Positions 26,499 to 35,212 of a stretch of 64,000 nt of DNA are shown one piece after another. Source of the stretch: an uncultured Porphyromonadaceae bacterium. GTDB taxonomy: Bacteria; Bacteroidota; Bacteroidia; Bacteroidales; Barnesiellaceae_A. Both the position numbers and the translations under genes were made by a program. Each line of letters begins with the position of its first letter. The first letter of the stretch is position 1. The DNA is taken from NCBI GenBank assembly GCA_900538705.1, contig UPZG01000001.1, positions 992,001 through 1,056,000 on the forward strand. Reading direction: 5' to 3'. Below the pieces are notes generated by a model. That model did no database searches. It was not told where the DNA came from and saw nothing but the letters and a program-made list of their open reading frames with translations.

Positions 26499-26714
26499 TT
26501 CCAATTAATAATTTATGCGAAGATAGTGCAAATAAGTGACCTGAGGCACAATATTATCTTTTTTATGCATCTCGTATCCTTTTTTTGCATCTCATATGTA
26601 GTAATGAAACAACAATTGGCAGAAGCTTTTGTTGCGACGGCAGCAGGAGCCGTTATAACAAAGAAAAAAAATGAAAAATACGTCATGCCATTGCGGCAAG
26701 TCGTATTATTTATT

Positions 26715-26722
26715 TACTTTTG
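26715..26722 (+). promoter_or_regulatory. Bacteroidales promoter (TACTTTTG, with TTG about 21 bases upstream) for the TPR gene
   Basis: TACTTTTG at 26715-26722 with TTG at 26691-26693 gives the typical -33/-7 spacing. It lies inside the open frame from 26526 and so places the true start at 26739 or 26748. Confidence 0.6.
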
Positions 26723-26738
26723 TCACCATATAACTTCG

Positions 26739-28793
26739 ATGGTTGAAATGAGGCCTCTCATATATCGTATTCTTTTATTTTTTTTCTGTCTGACGGCTAT
26801 TCCGACAGTTGCACAAATCAATACCGATAGGGTGATGAACATAGGACGTAATGCGCTCTATTTTGAGGATTATGTGCTTTCTATACAATATTTCAATCAG
26901 GTCATAAAGGCAAAGCCCTATTGGGCAGATCCATATTTTTACCGTGCTGTAGCTAAGCTTAACCTCGATGATTTTCGTGGCGCAGAGGCCGATGCCACAG
27001 CTTGTATCGACCGCAACCCCTATATGGTCGATGCTTACCAGGTACGAGGTATAGCACGTCAAAACATGGAGAATTATGAAGGTGCTATCGCAGATTATAA
27101 GCAGGGACTTGAATATGAGCCGCACGACCGTCCCATGTTGATGAATCTTGCCATTGCCGAGGTGCAAATCGAGGATTATTCGGCTGCCGACTCGACCTAT
27201 GTGGCACTTTTTGCTCAATACCCGTCGTATGCTCCGGCTTACCTTTCGCGCAGTCAGTTTAATCTTATGCGAGGCGATACCATCGCGGCTCGTGCCGATG
27301 TAGATAAGGCGATAGAACACGATAAAAACATGTCACCGGCCTATCAGATAAGGGCTCATATACGTATGAAGCACGATGCCGACTATGCCGGTGCATTGGA
27401 AGATATGAATATGGCTGTGCGGCTCGAGCCCCAGTCGCCTACGGCATATATCAACCGCGCTTTGGTGCGTTATTATATGGACGATTTGCGTGGTGCTATG
27501 GCCGATTATGATTACGTGCTTATCATAGATCCAGGCAATGTGATGGCTCATTATAACCGTGGTTTGCTGCGTATGCAGGTGGGTGACCGTAACCGTGCTA
27601 TCGATGACTTTACGGCTGTGCTTACTCGCGAGCCCGACAACTATTTTGCTCGTTACAATCGTGCTATACTTTATGACATCTTGGGACAGTATACCAACGC
27701 TATTGCCGATTACGATGCTGTACTGGATGTATATCCCGATTATATTGGAGGCTTGTATGCACGGTCGGAGGCTAAACGTAAACTGGGCGACTTGCGTGGC
27801 GGTGAGGCTGATTTTAATAAGGCTTATGCTCTGCAAGAAAAGGCCAAACAAGATCCTAATTATGCCATTGAGGCTGCCGAAAGTGCTGCCAAGAAGGCCG
27901 AACGTACCGAGTCGGACAAGAATATCAATAAATTTGACCGTTTGCTTGTTGCCGACAACGATGCAAGCGAGGCTTTTGCCCCTAAATACGAAAGCCAAGT
28001 GCGCGGGCGTGTGCAAGACCGTAATGTACGTGTTAGCATGCAACCCATGTTTGTGCTTACCTATTACGAGCGTCCCAATGAGTTGCGTCCGTCTAACTTC
28101 TTCTCCGATGAACTCGATTATCTCAACAATTTGCAAGCATTCCCTTATCGCCTGGTGCTTACCAATGATGAGGCTATACTTACCACATCGCAAATCAACG
28201 AACGCTTCTTGTCTATCAACCGTTACGACCGCTACATAGATACCCTTACTACTCCCGATCCTTTGGCATACTTTGGACGGGCTATCGATATGATGCTTAT
28301 ACAGGACTATGCCGGTGCCATAGCCGACCTCGACCGAGTCATAGAGCAGAGCCCCCAATTGATGTTGGCGTACTTCGAGCGGGCGGTAGTACGTTATAAA
28401 TATGTGGAATATCGTCGTCGCCAGCAGGCCGACTCGAATGCGCAGTCCTCGGTTCCGTCGACAACAGGAATGCCGTTGCAGCTCAATCCCGAGGCTGTGG
28501 AATATGAGCTTATCTTCCGCGACCTGGCCCGTGTATTGGAGCTTTCACCCCGGTTCTATTATGCTTATTACAACAGAGGAAATCTCTATTTTGCACAACA
28601 AGATGTAGCTTCTGCTATAGCCGACTATACCGATGCATTGCGTTTGCAACCCGACCTGGCTGCGGCCTATTTCAATCGCGGATTGGCATATCTCAAAGCA
28701 GGCGACGAGGCCAAAGGACGTGCCGACTTGTCAAAAGCCGGTGAGTTGGGCGTTATGGCTGCCTATAATATTCTGAAACGTTTGGGCGATTGA
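26739..28793 (+). CDS. Secreted tetratricopeptide-repeat protein
   Basis: The protein is about 684 residues from ATG 26739 (26748 is also possible). It has a signal peptide (YRILLFFFCLTAIPTVAQ) followed by at least ten TPR-type helix pairs. These have recurring A-x-x-D-x-[ST]-x-A-[IL]-x-x-[DN]-P-x-x-x-x-A-[YH]-x-x-R-[GA] patterns, for example MAHYNRGLLRMQVGDRNRAIDDF. The repeats fall into two blocks (residues about 25-370 and 500-680) separated by a linker that lacks the motif. It is likely a periplasmic or surface scaffold; no enzyme domain is seen. Confidence 0.88.
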   Translation: MVEMRPLIYRILLFFFCLTAIPTVAQINTDRVMNIGRNALYFEDYVLSIQYFNQVIKAKPYWADPYFYRAVAKLNLDDFRGAEADATACIDRNPYMVDAYQVRGIARQNMENYEGAIADYKQGLEYEPHDRPMLMNLAIAEVQIEDYSAADSTYVALFAQYPSYAPAYLSRSQFNLMRGDTIAARADVDKAIEHDKNMSPAYQIRAHIRMKHDADYAGALEDMNMAVRLEPQSPTAYINRALVRYYMDDLRGAMADYDYVLIIDPGNVMAHYNRGLLRMQVGDRNRAIDDFTAVLTREPDNYFARYNRAILYDILGQYTNAIADYDAVLDVYPDYIGGLYARSEAKRKLGDLRGGEADFNKAYALQEKAKQDPNYAIEAAESAAKKAERTESDKNINKFDRLLVADNDASEAFAPKYESQVRGRVQDRNVRVSMQPMFVLTYYERPNELRPSNFFSDELDYLNNLQAFPYRLVLTNDEAILTTSQINERFLSINRYDRYIDTLTTPDPLAYFGRAIDMMLIQDYAGAIADLDRVIEQSPQLMLAYFERAVVRYKYVEYRRRQQADSNAQSSVPSTTGMPLQLNPEAVEYELIFRDLARVLELSPRFYYAYYNRGNLYFAQQDVASAIADYTDALRLQPDLAAAYFNRGLAYLKAGDEAKGRADLSKAGELGVMAAYNILKRLGD

Positions 28794-28822
28794 GATTTGC
28801 TCTTATTTTATTGTTGTGTTTC

Positions 28823-29629
28823 CTATTTTTCTCGGCGACGTAATTCCCAAAAGGCGACGGCCGATGCTGCTGCCACATTGAGCGAGTCTACACCGTGCGA
28901 CATAGGAATACGTGCCACATAGTCGGCTTCGGTAATGACGGAGTGGGGCAGTCCGTCTCCTTCTGTACCCATAATGATAGCCAGTCGTGGTTCTTTTGCA
29001 ATGATGGGGTCATCAATAGGCAACGAACGGTCTGTGAGAGCCATAGCTACGGTACGGAAACCGTAGTTATGTAAGTCGGTGAGGGGTGCAGACATCCACG
29101 TCCATGGCACAAGAAATACTGTACCCATAGAGACTCGTACGGCACGCCGGTTCAAAGGGTCGCACGTGTCGGGGGTGAGCAGTACGCCGTCAATTCCCAA
29201 GGCGGCAGCCGAGCGGAATATTGCCCCAATGTTGGTGGTGTCTACTACGCCTTTTATCACAACAACCCGACTTGATTGGTGGCACACCTCCTCGACGGTA
29301 GGCAGGTGTCGCCGACGCATGGCACATAATACACCTCGTGTGAGAGTATAGCCTGTGAGTTGTGCCAATAGTTCGCGGCTACCTGTATAAACAGGTATGT
29401 GAGGACACCGGCGTATTATCTCGGCAGCATCTCCTTCTATATGTCGTCGTTCGCACAGTAGAGCAACAGGCTCATAACCGGCTGTCAATGCAACATGTAT
29501 TACTTTGGGACTTTCAGCTATAAATATGCCTTTGTCAGGCTCTATGCGGTTGCGTAATTGAGCCTCGGTCAACGTACCAAACAGCTCCACGCCCGGGTGT
29601 TGTAACGATGATATTTCTATAATTGCCAT
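28823..29629 (-). CDS. SpoU/TrmH family RNA methyltransferase
   Basis: The 268-residue protein has an N-terminal substrate-binding region and the SPOUT knotted methyltransferase core: VIKGVVDTTNIGAIFRSAAALGIDGVLL (motif 1), LAIIMGTEGDGLPHSV (motif 2) and IPMSHGVDSLNVAAASAVAFWE (motif 3). These are the hallmark motifs of 2'-O-ribose methyltransferases acting on rRNA or tRNA. The exact nucleotide target cannot be told from sequence. It has its own promoter box at 29644-29651. Confidence 0.92.
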   Translation of the reverse strand: MAIIEISSLQHPGVELFGTLTEAQLRNRIEPDKGIFIAESPKVIHVALTAGYEPVALLCERRHIEGDAAEIIRRCPHIPVYTGSRELLAQLTGYTLTRGVLCAMRRRHLPTVEEVCHQSSRVVVIKGVVDTTNIGAIFRSAAALGIDGVLLTPDTCDPLNRRAVRVSMGTVFLVPWTWMSAPLTDLHNYGFRTVAMALTDRSLPIDDPIIAKEPRLAIIMGTEGDGLPHSVITEADYVARIPMSHGVDSLNVAAASAVAFWELRRREK

Positions 29630-29643
29630 ATCAATATTTTTTG

Positions 29644-29651
29644 CAAAGATA
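29644..29651 (-). promoter_or_regulatory. Bacteroidales -7 box (TATCTTTG) for the SpoU methyltransferase gene
   Basis: The minus strand reads TATCTTTG 14 bases before the ATG at 29629. Confidence 0.6.
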
Positions 29652-29718
29652 GTGTAAACGCGGGTAGGTCGTACAATATAGTACTGGAGTGCTTGTCGAG
29701 TATTTTTATATACAAAGA

Positions 29719-29750
29719 GGATGTGAACGCAGTATTACGTATCACATCCC
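29719..29750 (-). terminator. Possible terminator after the BlaR1-like gene
   Basis: GGATGTGA and TCACATCC form an 8-pair stem with a 15-base loop about 27 bases after the stop at 29777. The tail on the minus strand is only moderately T-rich. Confidence 0.4.
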
Positions 29751-29776
29751 CTTATGTATCGATGCCCGTTTACGGA

Positions 29777-31375
29777 TTATTTCTTTCTCAGGCTTATGAA
29801 TATAAGGCCTTTGCCTAAGGCATCGTATTGCTTTACGATTTCAGAAGAGTCTTTAAATACAGTAACAGACTCTATATCTTCGACTTTTATATTGTTTATG
29901 TCTTTAACTTTTTTGCCGTCTACTACATAAACAGGTTCGGCAGTGGAAAGCGGGGTTGTGCCGTTGGAGATAGAAATAGTCTTCGTATCGCCCGATTTTA
30001 CCTCCAAAACACGGACGGAAGTAGAGTCTGTAGCGTTTGCACTTCTTATGGATATTACTTTCCCTTTTGTGTCGGGTAGCTTGTTATCCTTATATCCAAC
30101 GACAACTATATCGTCGATGGCTGTATCGCTATCTTTGAGAACGATAGAAATAACCTTGTTCCCGTTATCGAATTTGTTTACGTTGATGTTTTTAATGTCA
30201 TCGGGCGAAATTTCATTTAATTTTTCTCGTGATATCGGTTTGCCGTTGACGAAAATCTGTACGTTGGAGGTGTCGTTGGCATCGAACTTAATATTTCTTT
30301 GCAGCGAGATGCTGTCGTTTTGCGATGTATAGACATAGCTGACATAGGCATCCTTTGAAGAGCCTTTAGTATCGTCGGTTGACTCGGACGATATGGTTAT
30401 TACATTATTATGTTGTTGTTGACTGTCTTCATTTACATTCTTTTTTGTAATTTCGGCAGTTGAAACATTTTGCAGTCCATCGGCAATTACCGGTGTAGAA
30501 AGCAAGAGGGCAGCCAAGCCCAGGGCAGGAAGCGCAGCAAGGGCGCGCCATTGTGTCTTTTGATTCGATTTTTTACGTAACATCATAGTAATACGTTTTT
30601 TTAGGTTGCTGTGATTTAGGCTGTTGGCTATGGACGGGAATCTTGTGCCGACAGCCTTTTTAATAAGTAATAGTTGATATGTATGGGCATCTATTCCACT
30701 GTTGAGAACTGCTTCATCGGCTTCGTATTCGTGAATACTTTGCAGTTCGTTACGCATTAACCATCCGGCCGGATTATACCAAAGCAATATCGAGGCAGTT
30801 TCGGCGGCAAGCAGGTCTATCCAATGATGACATTGCAGATGCTGCTCTTCGTGAGCTATGATGATGTCGCCCGCTGTTTCGTAATCGTGTTGCGACATGA
30901 CGATGTAACGATACCAACTGAATGGTGCTAAGTTGTTATCGTTGTGTAAGACCAATTGCCAGCCGTTTGTTGTGTAGCTGCGTAGCCCTTTGTGTATGAT
31001 ACGGTACATGCGATACCATATAAAAACTTCGCGTGCTATAAAAAAAAGTAAGCCTGCTATGTAAAGTATAACGACTGCCATGATAGCCCACTCTGTCAAC
31101 ACATGGTTTAGATAAGCGGCATGGTCGATAGAAGTGGGCGTTGTTGCGACGTATGAGCTGTTATATATAATCTTCATGGCAGGCAATGTAATCTCTTGCT
31201 GACGATGTGCGGTTACATATATGATTCCGGCTACGAGCGACGCTATGTAGCTCGATAGAACAAATATGCGATTGAAGCGGTGAAATGTTTCTTTCTCGAG
31301 TAATAGTTTATATACTGCATATAGGGCAAGCAGTATAATCCCGACTACAAATGTGTATGCGACGAATGTTCCCAT
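29777..31375 (-). CDS. M56 (BlaR1-like) membrane metallopeptidase with TonB-plug-like C-terminus
   Basis: The 532-residue protein has an N-terminal membrane region (four hydrophobic segments within residues 1-120) and an M56 zinc protease site HEEQH at residues 175-179, followed by LWYNPAGWLMRNELQSIHEYEADEAVL, as in BlaR1/MecR1. A further membrane segment lies near residue 285. Instead of a penicillin-binding sensor, the C-terminal 230 residues have repeated segments such as IVVVGYKD and PVYVVDGKKVKDINNIKVEDIESVTVFKD, which resemble the plug of TonB receptors. The gene follows the BlaI-like repressor by 4 bases, so it probably relieves repression by proteolysis. Confidence 0.88.
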   Translation of the reverse strand: MGTFVAYTFVVGIILLALYAVYKLLLEKETFHRFNRIFVLSSYIASLVAGIIYVTAHRQQEITLPAMKIIYNSSYVATTPTSIDHAAYLNHVLTEWAIMAVVILYIAGLLFFIAREVFIWYRMYRIIHKGLRSYTTNGWQLVLHNDNNLAPFSWYRYIVMSQHDYETAGDIIIAHEEQHLQCHHWIDLLAAETASILLWYNPAGWLMRNELQSIHEYEADEAVLNSGIDAHTYQLLLIKKAVGTRFPSIANSLNHSNLKKRITMMLRKKSNQKTQWRALAALPALGLAALLLSTPVIADGLQNVSTAEITKKNVNEDSQQQHNNVITISSESTDDTKGSSKDAYVSYVYTSQNDSISLQRNIKFDANDTSNVQIFVNGKPISREKLNEISPDDIKNINVNKFDNGNKVISIVLKDSDTAIDDIVVVGYKDNKLPDTKGKVISIRSANATDSTSVRVLEVKSGDTKTISISNGTTPLSTAEPVYVVDGKKVKDINNIKVEDIESVTVFKDSSEIVKQYDALGKGLIFISLRKK

Positions 31376-31379
31376 GGCA

Positions 31380-31760
31380 TTACTCTTTTTCTTTGTGATG
31401 AGCTTCTTCTACGGCGGCTATGAGCGAACGCAATTCGTCGAGAGTAATGTTTTCTTCTTTTACTAGCGACGATACTACTCCAAGGTACGAATTGTTGAAG
31501 TATTTGTTTACAAGATTGCGTAACGAGCGTTTACCTACATCGCCCGGGCTTACGGTTGCATAATACTGGTAGGTTTTGCCGTATGCCTTGTGAGCGACGA
31601 ACCCTTTCTCTTCGAGCCCTCGTACAATGGTCGATAGTGTGTTGAAGTGGGGTTTGGGTTCATCATAGAAATCGAGTATCTCTTTCACGAATAGTGGTCC
31701 GTGTTCCCAGAAGAATCGCATCAACTCCTCTTCTTTGGCTGTAAGTTCATTCGTTTTCAT
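31380..31760 (-). CDS. BlaI/MecI/CopY family transcriptional repressor
   Basis: The 126-residue protein is a winged-helix repressor of the BlaI type: LTAKEEELMRFFWEHGPLFVKEI at the N-terminus, then PHFNTLSTIVRGLEEKGFVAHKAYGKTYQYYATVS and a dimerisation helix ending in a long Glu-rich tail. It should bind the palindromic repeats at 31834-31882 just upstream and be cut or inactivated through the M56 peptidase encoded 4 bases downstream. The target may include the divergent dacB gene, which is inferred from position. Confidence 0.93.
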   Translation of the reverse strand: MKTNELTAKEEELMRFFWEHGPLFVKEILDFYDEPKPHFNTLSTIVRGLEEKGFVAHKAYGKTYQYYATVSPGDVGKRSLRNLVNKYFNNSYLGVVSSLVKEENITLDELRSLIAAVEEAHHKEKE

Positions 31761-31833
31761 ATTACTATCTTTTGTTATGGAAAGTCCCTTCGCAATCGGT
31801 ATGATGATGCGCTGTGTTCTTTCTGATGCAAAG

Positions 31834-31882
31834 AACTAAAATATTTAGTTGATAAACTAATTTATTTAGTTAATAAACTAAA
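31834..31882. promoter_or_regulatory. Palindromic operator array, probable BlaI-type binding site
   Basis: AACTAAA or AACTAA half-sites alternate with their complement TTTAGTT. They sit at 31834-31840, 31844-31850, 31855-31860, 31865-31871 and 31876-31882, so five half-sites are spaced about 10-11 bases apart. The array lies about 75 bases before the BlaI start, next to a CTTTG element on the minus strand, and about 130 bases before the dacB promoter. Confidence 0.7.
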
Positions 31883-32013
31883 AATAGTAGTTTTTAATTT
31901 TTCAAAGAGCTTTTAATACTTTGTAATATTCTGATTTACATAAATTTAATGATATGCCGATTGCCGATTCCTATTTGCCAAGTAAAATGCTTTTGTTTTT
32001 CTATGCAATGCAT

Positions 32014-32021
32014 TATCTTTG
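32014..32021 (+). promoter_or_regulatory. Bacteroidales promoter (TATCTTTG, with TTTG about 18 bases upstream) for dacB
   Basis: TATCTTTG at 32014-32021 and TTTG at 31992-31995 match the -7 and -33 boxes, 58 bases before the ATG at 32079. Confidence 0.65.
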
Positions 32022-32078
32022 TTAAATGATAGTTGTATAAGTGCAGATTTGTGAAACAGACAGGCAACGAAACTTTTT

Positions 32079-33521
32079 ATGAACAGGTATATATGTGTCC
32101 TTTTATTTCTTCTGTCGGCAGCATGGGTTAACGGATGGTCGCAGAATGTAAGGCAAGTCGATTATTCTTCACTTTTTTCGCAAAAGGGTATGCGTCATGC
32201 GTCGGTGGGCGTGTGTGTCATGAAGGTGTCAACAGGGAGAGTATTAACCGGTTATAACGAACATATCGCTTTTACACCGGCTTCGCTCACTAAGATTGTT
32301 ACAGCCGCAACGCTCTTACAACTCTATCCCGATACTGCCCGGTGGTATACCCGAGTAGGATATACCGGTTACATAGATAATGATGGTGTATTACAAGGCG
32401 ACATAGTGATACGGGGTTGCATTGACCCCTCTCTGGCCAACGATTATGCCTTACGGCCGACCGGTGCATTTCTTGATACGATTGTCGAGGCTGTCAGCTG
32501 GGCTGGGATTCGTTCCGTAGCTGGTAATATTGTTGCCGATGCCTCACTATGTGCCACAGAGACATCTTCTCAGTGGTTGGCTGAAGACTTGGGGTGGTAT
32601 TATGGCGCGGGATGTTATGGCATCAACTATAAGGGAAACAGTTACGACCTCTATCTGCGTACAGGTGCAGAGGGTACTCAACCTCATATACTTGGCACAT
32701 CGGCGACGGTTGCACCTGTAACATATCACAATCATCTTGTAGTAGGGCAAAAAGATTCGTCGTTCGTATCGGTCGTACCATATGCCGAGCAGTGTGTTTT
32801 GTCGGGTATTGTCCCGGCGCACCGCGAGAAGTTCGTCTTACCGTGCTCCATGACCGACCCGCCGCTTACATTGGCATGCGATGTAAAGGCGCGTTTACAG
32901 GCTGCACATATATTTGTTGCCGGACATGCAGTGACCGACCGTTTATTACAAGAGGAGCAAAAGCCTGTTCCTGTAGCTACATCAAACTTGTGTAGTTATC
33001 CGTCGGAAGAGTTATTGCAGATGGTAGAGACGATGTTGCACCATAGCGATAATCTCTATGCCGAGGCGATGTTGCGATATGTAGCGTTGTCGCAAGATAC
33101 GGTAGCTACAGTGTCGACAGCACTGGCAATAGAGCGCGATATATGGAAAAAAGCCGGGCTCGACACTGAGGCTATGCAACTCTACGACGGTAGTGGTTTG
33201 GCTCGCAAGAATGCCGTTACTCCCTATTTCTTGGCATCACTCTTATCACAGACATACCGTATGCCCCAGTTGGGAGCCGCGTTTGTCTCGGCCTTTCCTG
33301 AGGCAGGACGTGAGGGGTCGGTCAGGTCTTTTATGGCACGACAGAAGTTACCCGGTATATTGCGCCTGAAAAGTGGCAGTATGGGTGGGGTACTTTGCTA
33401 TGCAGGTTATTATATGAATGCCGGTACTGCCTATGCCGTGGTGTTGATGTGTAATAACCATACCTGCCGTCATGCACAGGTACGTGCGCAATATGAGAAA
33501 CTGCTGCGAACCATATTCTAA
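32079..33521 (+). CDS. dacB: D-alanyl-D-alanine carboxypeptidase/endopeptidase (PBP4 type)
   Basis: The 480-residue protein has a signal peptide and the three penicillin-binding motifs of the S13 family: SLTK (residues 69-72), SDN in the HHSDNLYAEAML stretch, and KSG in LRLKSGSMGG. PBP4 proteins trim or hydrolyse peptidoglycan cross-links in the periplasm. It lies divergent to the BlaI/BlaR1-type pair, so a beta-lactam or cell-wall-stress response is a reasonable inference. It probably forms a unit with the DUF4153 gene 20 bases downstream. Confidence 0.93.
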   Translation: MNRYICVLLFLLSAAWVNGWSQNVRQVDYSSLFSQKGMRHASVGVCVMKVSTGRVLTGYNEHIAFTPASLTKIVTAATLLQLYPDTARWYTRVGYTGYIDNDGVLQGDIVIRGCIDPSLANDYALRPTGAFLDTIVEAVSWAGIRSVAGNIVADASLCATETSSQWLAEDLGWYYGAGCYGINYKGNSYDLYLRTGAEGTQPHILGTSATVAPVTYHNHLVVGQKDSSFVSVVPYAEQCVLSGIVPAHREKFVLPCSMTDPPLTLACDVKARLQAAHIFVAGHAVTDRLLQEEQKPVPVATSNLCSYPSEELLQMVETMLHHSDNLYAEAMLRYVALSQDTVATVSTALAIERDIWKKAGLDTEAMQLYDGSGLARKNAVTPYFLASLLSQTYRMPQLGAAFVSAFPEAGREGSVRSFMARQKLPGILRLKSGSMGGVLCYAGYYMNAGTAYAVVLMCNNHTCRHAQVRAQYEKLLRTIF

Positions 33522-33540
33522 ATTCTAAAAACAGTATTGT

Positions 33541-35193
33541 ATGAAAACAAATGTATTGAGTAAGATAAAGACATCATTGTATGAGGTTGTAAGGCACTAT
33601 CCGATAGAGTTATTGTTGGGTGTCACATTCTTTGTCATTTATTATCGTTGTGTGGCTGATAATAAAGAGTCTGTGTTTAATGTGTTGCTGCTCTTCCCTG
33701 TGTTTTTTGTGCTTACATATACACTACATCGTTTGGCCGATGGAAAATATAGGTGGATATATTGGCTGTCGTATCTCTTTTTTGTCCCGTTCTTTTTTGT
33801 CGACCTGCAACCATTCTATCCATGGGGATATGGATTTACCGGCATAGCGGCTTTCTTTTTATTGTTGGTAGTATATGGCAGGTCGACCGATAAACTTTTT
33901 GCTTGCGATGCGGCCAATATGGTATTGCGCATGGTGCGAGCTGTTGCCTCGGGTGCATTCCTATACATAATGCTGGCATTGATTATGGTTTCTCTCGAAT
34001 ATATTTTCGGAATCAATTTCTCAGATTCGTATATTCACTTGTTCTTGGGAATACTATTGATATTTATACCGTTGGTATTTTGTGCCTTGCGACAGTCCAT
34101 AAGCGACGAGAGCCCAACGATGGGCAAATTCGGCAGTTTTATGCTCAATTACATTTTGTCGCCGGCGCTTGTCATATATACAATTGTACTATATGTATAT
34201 ATTGTGACGATTGTGGTAAATTGGGAGCTGCCCAAGGGCGGTCTTGCATATATGGTATTGGCTTTTGTCATCGTGGCAATGGTAGGGCAGGTCATGCAGC
34301 ATTTATTGTCGCGAAATATCTTCAAGTGGTATTATAATTGGTTTGGATTAATAGGAATACCTGTCATTATTTTGTTTTGGGTAGGTGTAGGGCATCGTAT
34401 TGCCGAGTACGGATTTACCGAAGCTCGTGTTTATCTTTGTGTAGCCGGATTTGTAATGACATATTATATCATTTCTTTGTCGATAAAAAGGTTGAGTAGT
34501 TACAGACTTATGTTTACTGTGGCCATAGTGATAATCTTGGTGTTTACGTTTATCCCCGGTATATCGGCACGCAGTATAGGTATATGGTCGCAAGCGAATC
34601 GTCTCGAACACTATGCTGTAGCTCTCGGTGTATGGGATGGTGCACGCGGTAAGCTCAAGGAAAATCTGCCTGTTACGACAGGCGATGCTGCCAAGGAACT
34701 GAAAGCTTCATATCTCTATTTGTGCAACGTTTTGGGCCGCGAAGAGGTGGCAAGACGTTGGACGGGAGAGGTAGATGTGTATGCTGTTTTCTGCGACGAT
34801 ACCGACTATCCGATGGAAGAGGTTGTCACGCCATCATTCCGCGTGTACCGCGATTTCAGTCAGCCTGTCAATGTATCGGGATATAAGAACTTTTATCAGG
34901 TAAAGAGCAATTTTATCGATGGCAAGGCCTATCATGATGTAATGAAGCAAAACGTTTATGAGTTGTATGACGATAGCAATATATTGCTGTATACTTTCGA
35001 CATGGAGAAGCATCTGGCGCCACACTTAAAGCATCTGGAGCAAGCGTATAGTAACAATGAGTCGTCCAAAGATATATCATTGTTTGTTGTAGGCAATGAT
35101 TCGTTGAAGATAGTGTTCGACTATATAGAGATTTATACAGCAGAGTGTGATACAATCTACACCATGAGCAATGCCGGTGTATTCGTAAAATAA
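33541..35193 (+). CDS. DUF4153 family integral membrane protein
   Basis: The 550-residue protein has about ten to eleven hydrophobic segments in residues 20-350 and then a soluble C-terminal domain of about 180 residues. The segments around YGFTEARVYLCVAGFVMTYY and FIPGISARSIGIWSQANRLE match the DUF4153 family of Bacteroidota. No transport motif is visible and the role is unknown. It follows dacB by 20 bases and precedes the TPR/SUFU gene by 20. Confidence 0.85.
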   Translation: MKTNVLSKIKTSLYEVVRHYPIELLLGVTFFVIYYRCVADNKESVFNVLLLFPVFFVLTYTLHRLADGKYRWIYWLSYLFFVPFFFVDLQPFYPWGYGFTGIAAFFLLLVVYGRSTDKLFACDAANMVLRMVRAVASGAFLYIMLALIMVSLEYIFGINFSDSYIHLFLGILLIFIPLVFCALRQSISDESPTMGKFGSFMLNYILSPALVIYTIVLYVYIVTIVVNWELPKGGLAYMVLAFVIVAMVGQVMQHLLSRNIFKWYYNWFGLIGIPVIILFWVGVGHRIAEYGFTEARVYLCVAGFVMTYYIISLSIKRLSSYRLMFTVAIVIILVFTFIPGISARSIGIWSQANRLEHYAVALGVWDGARGKLKENLPVTTGDAAKELKASYLYLCNVLGREEVARRWTGEVDVYAVFCDDTDYPMEEVVTPSFRVYRDFSQPVNVSGYKNFYQVKSNFIDGKAYHDVMKQNVYELYDDSNILLYTFDMEKHLAPHLKHLEQAYSNNESSKDISLFVVGNDSLKIVFDYIEIYTAECDTIYTMSNAGVFVK

Positions 35194-35212
35194 AATCAGT
35201 CAAATTAGAGTT

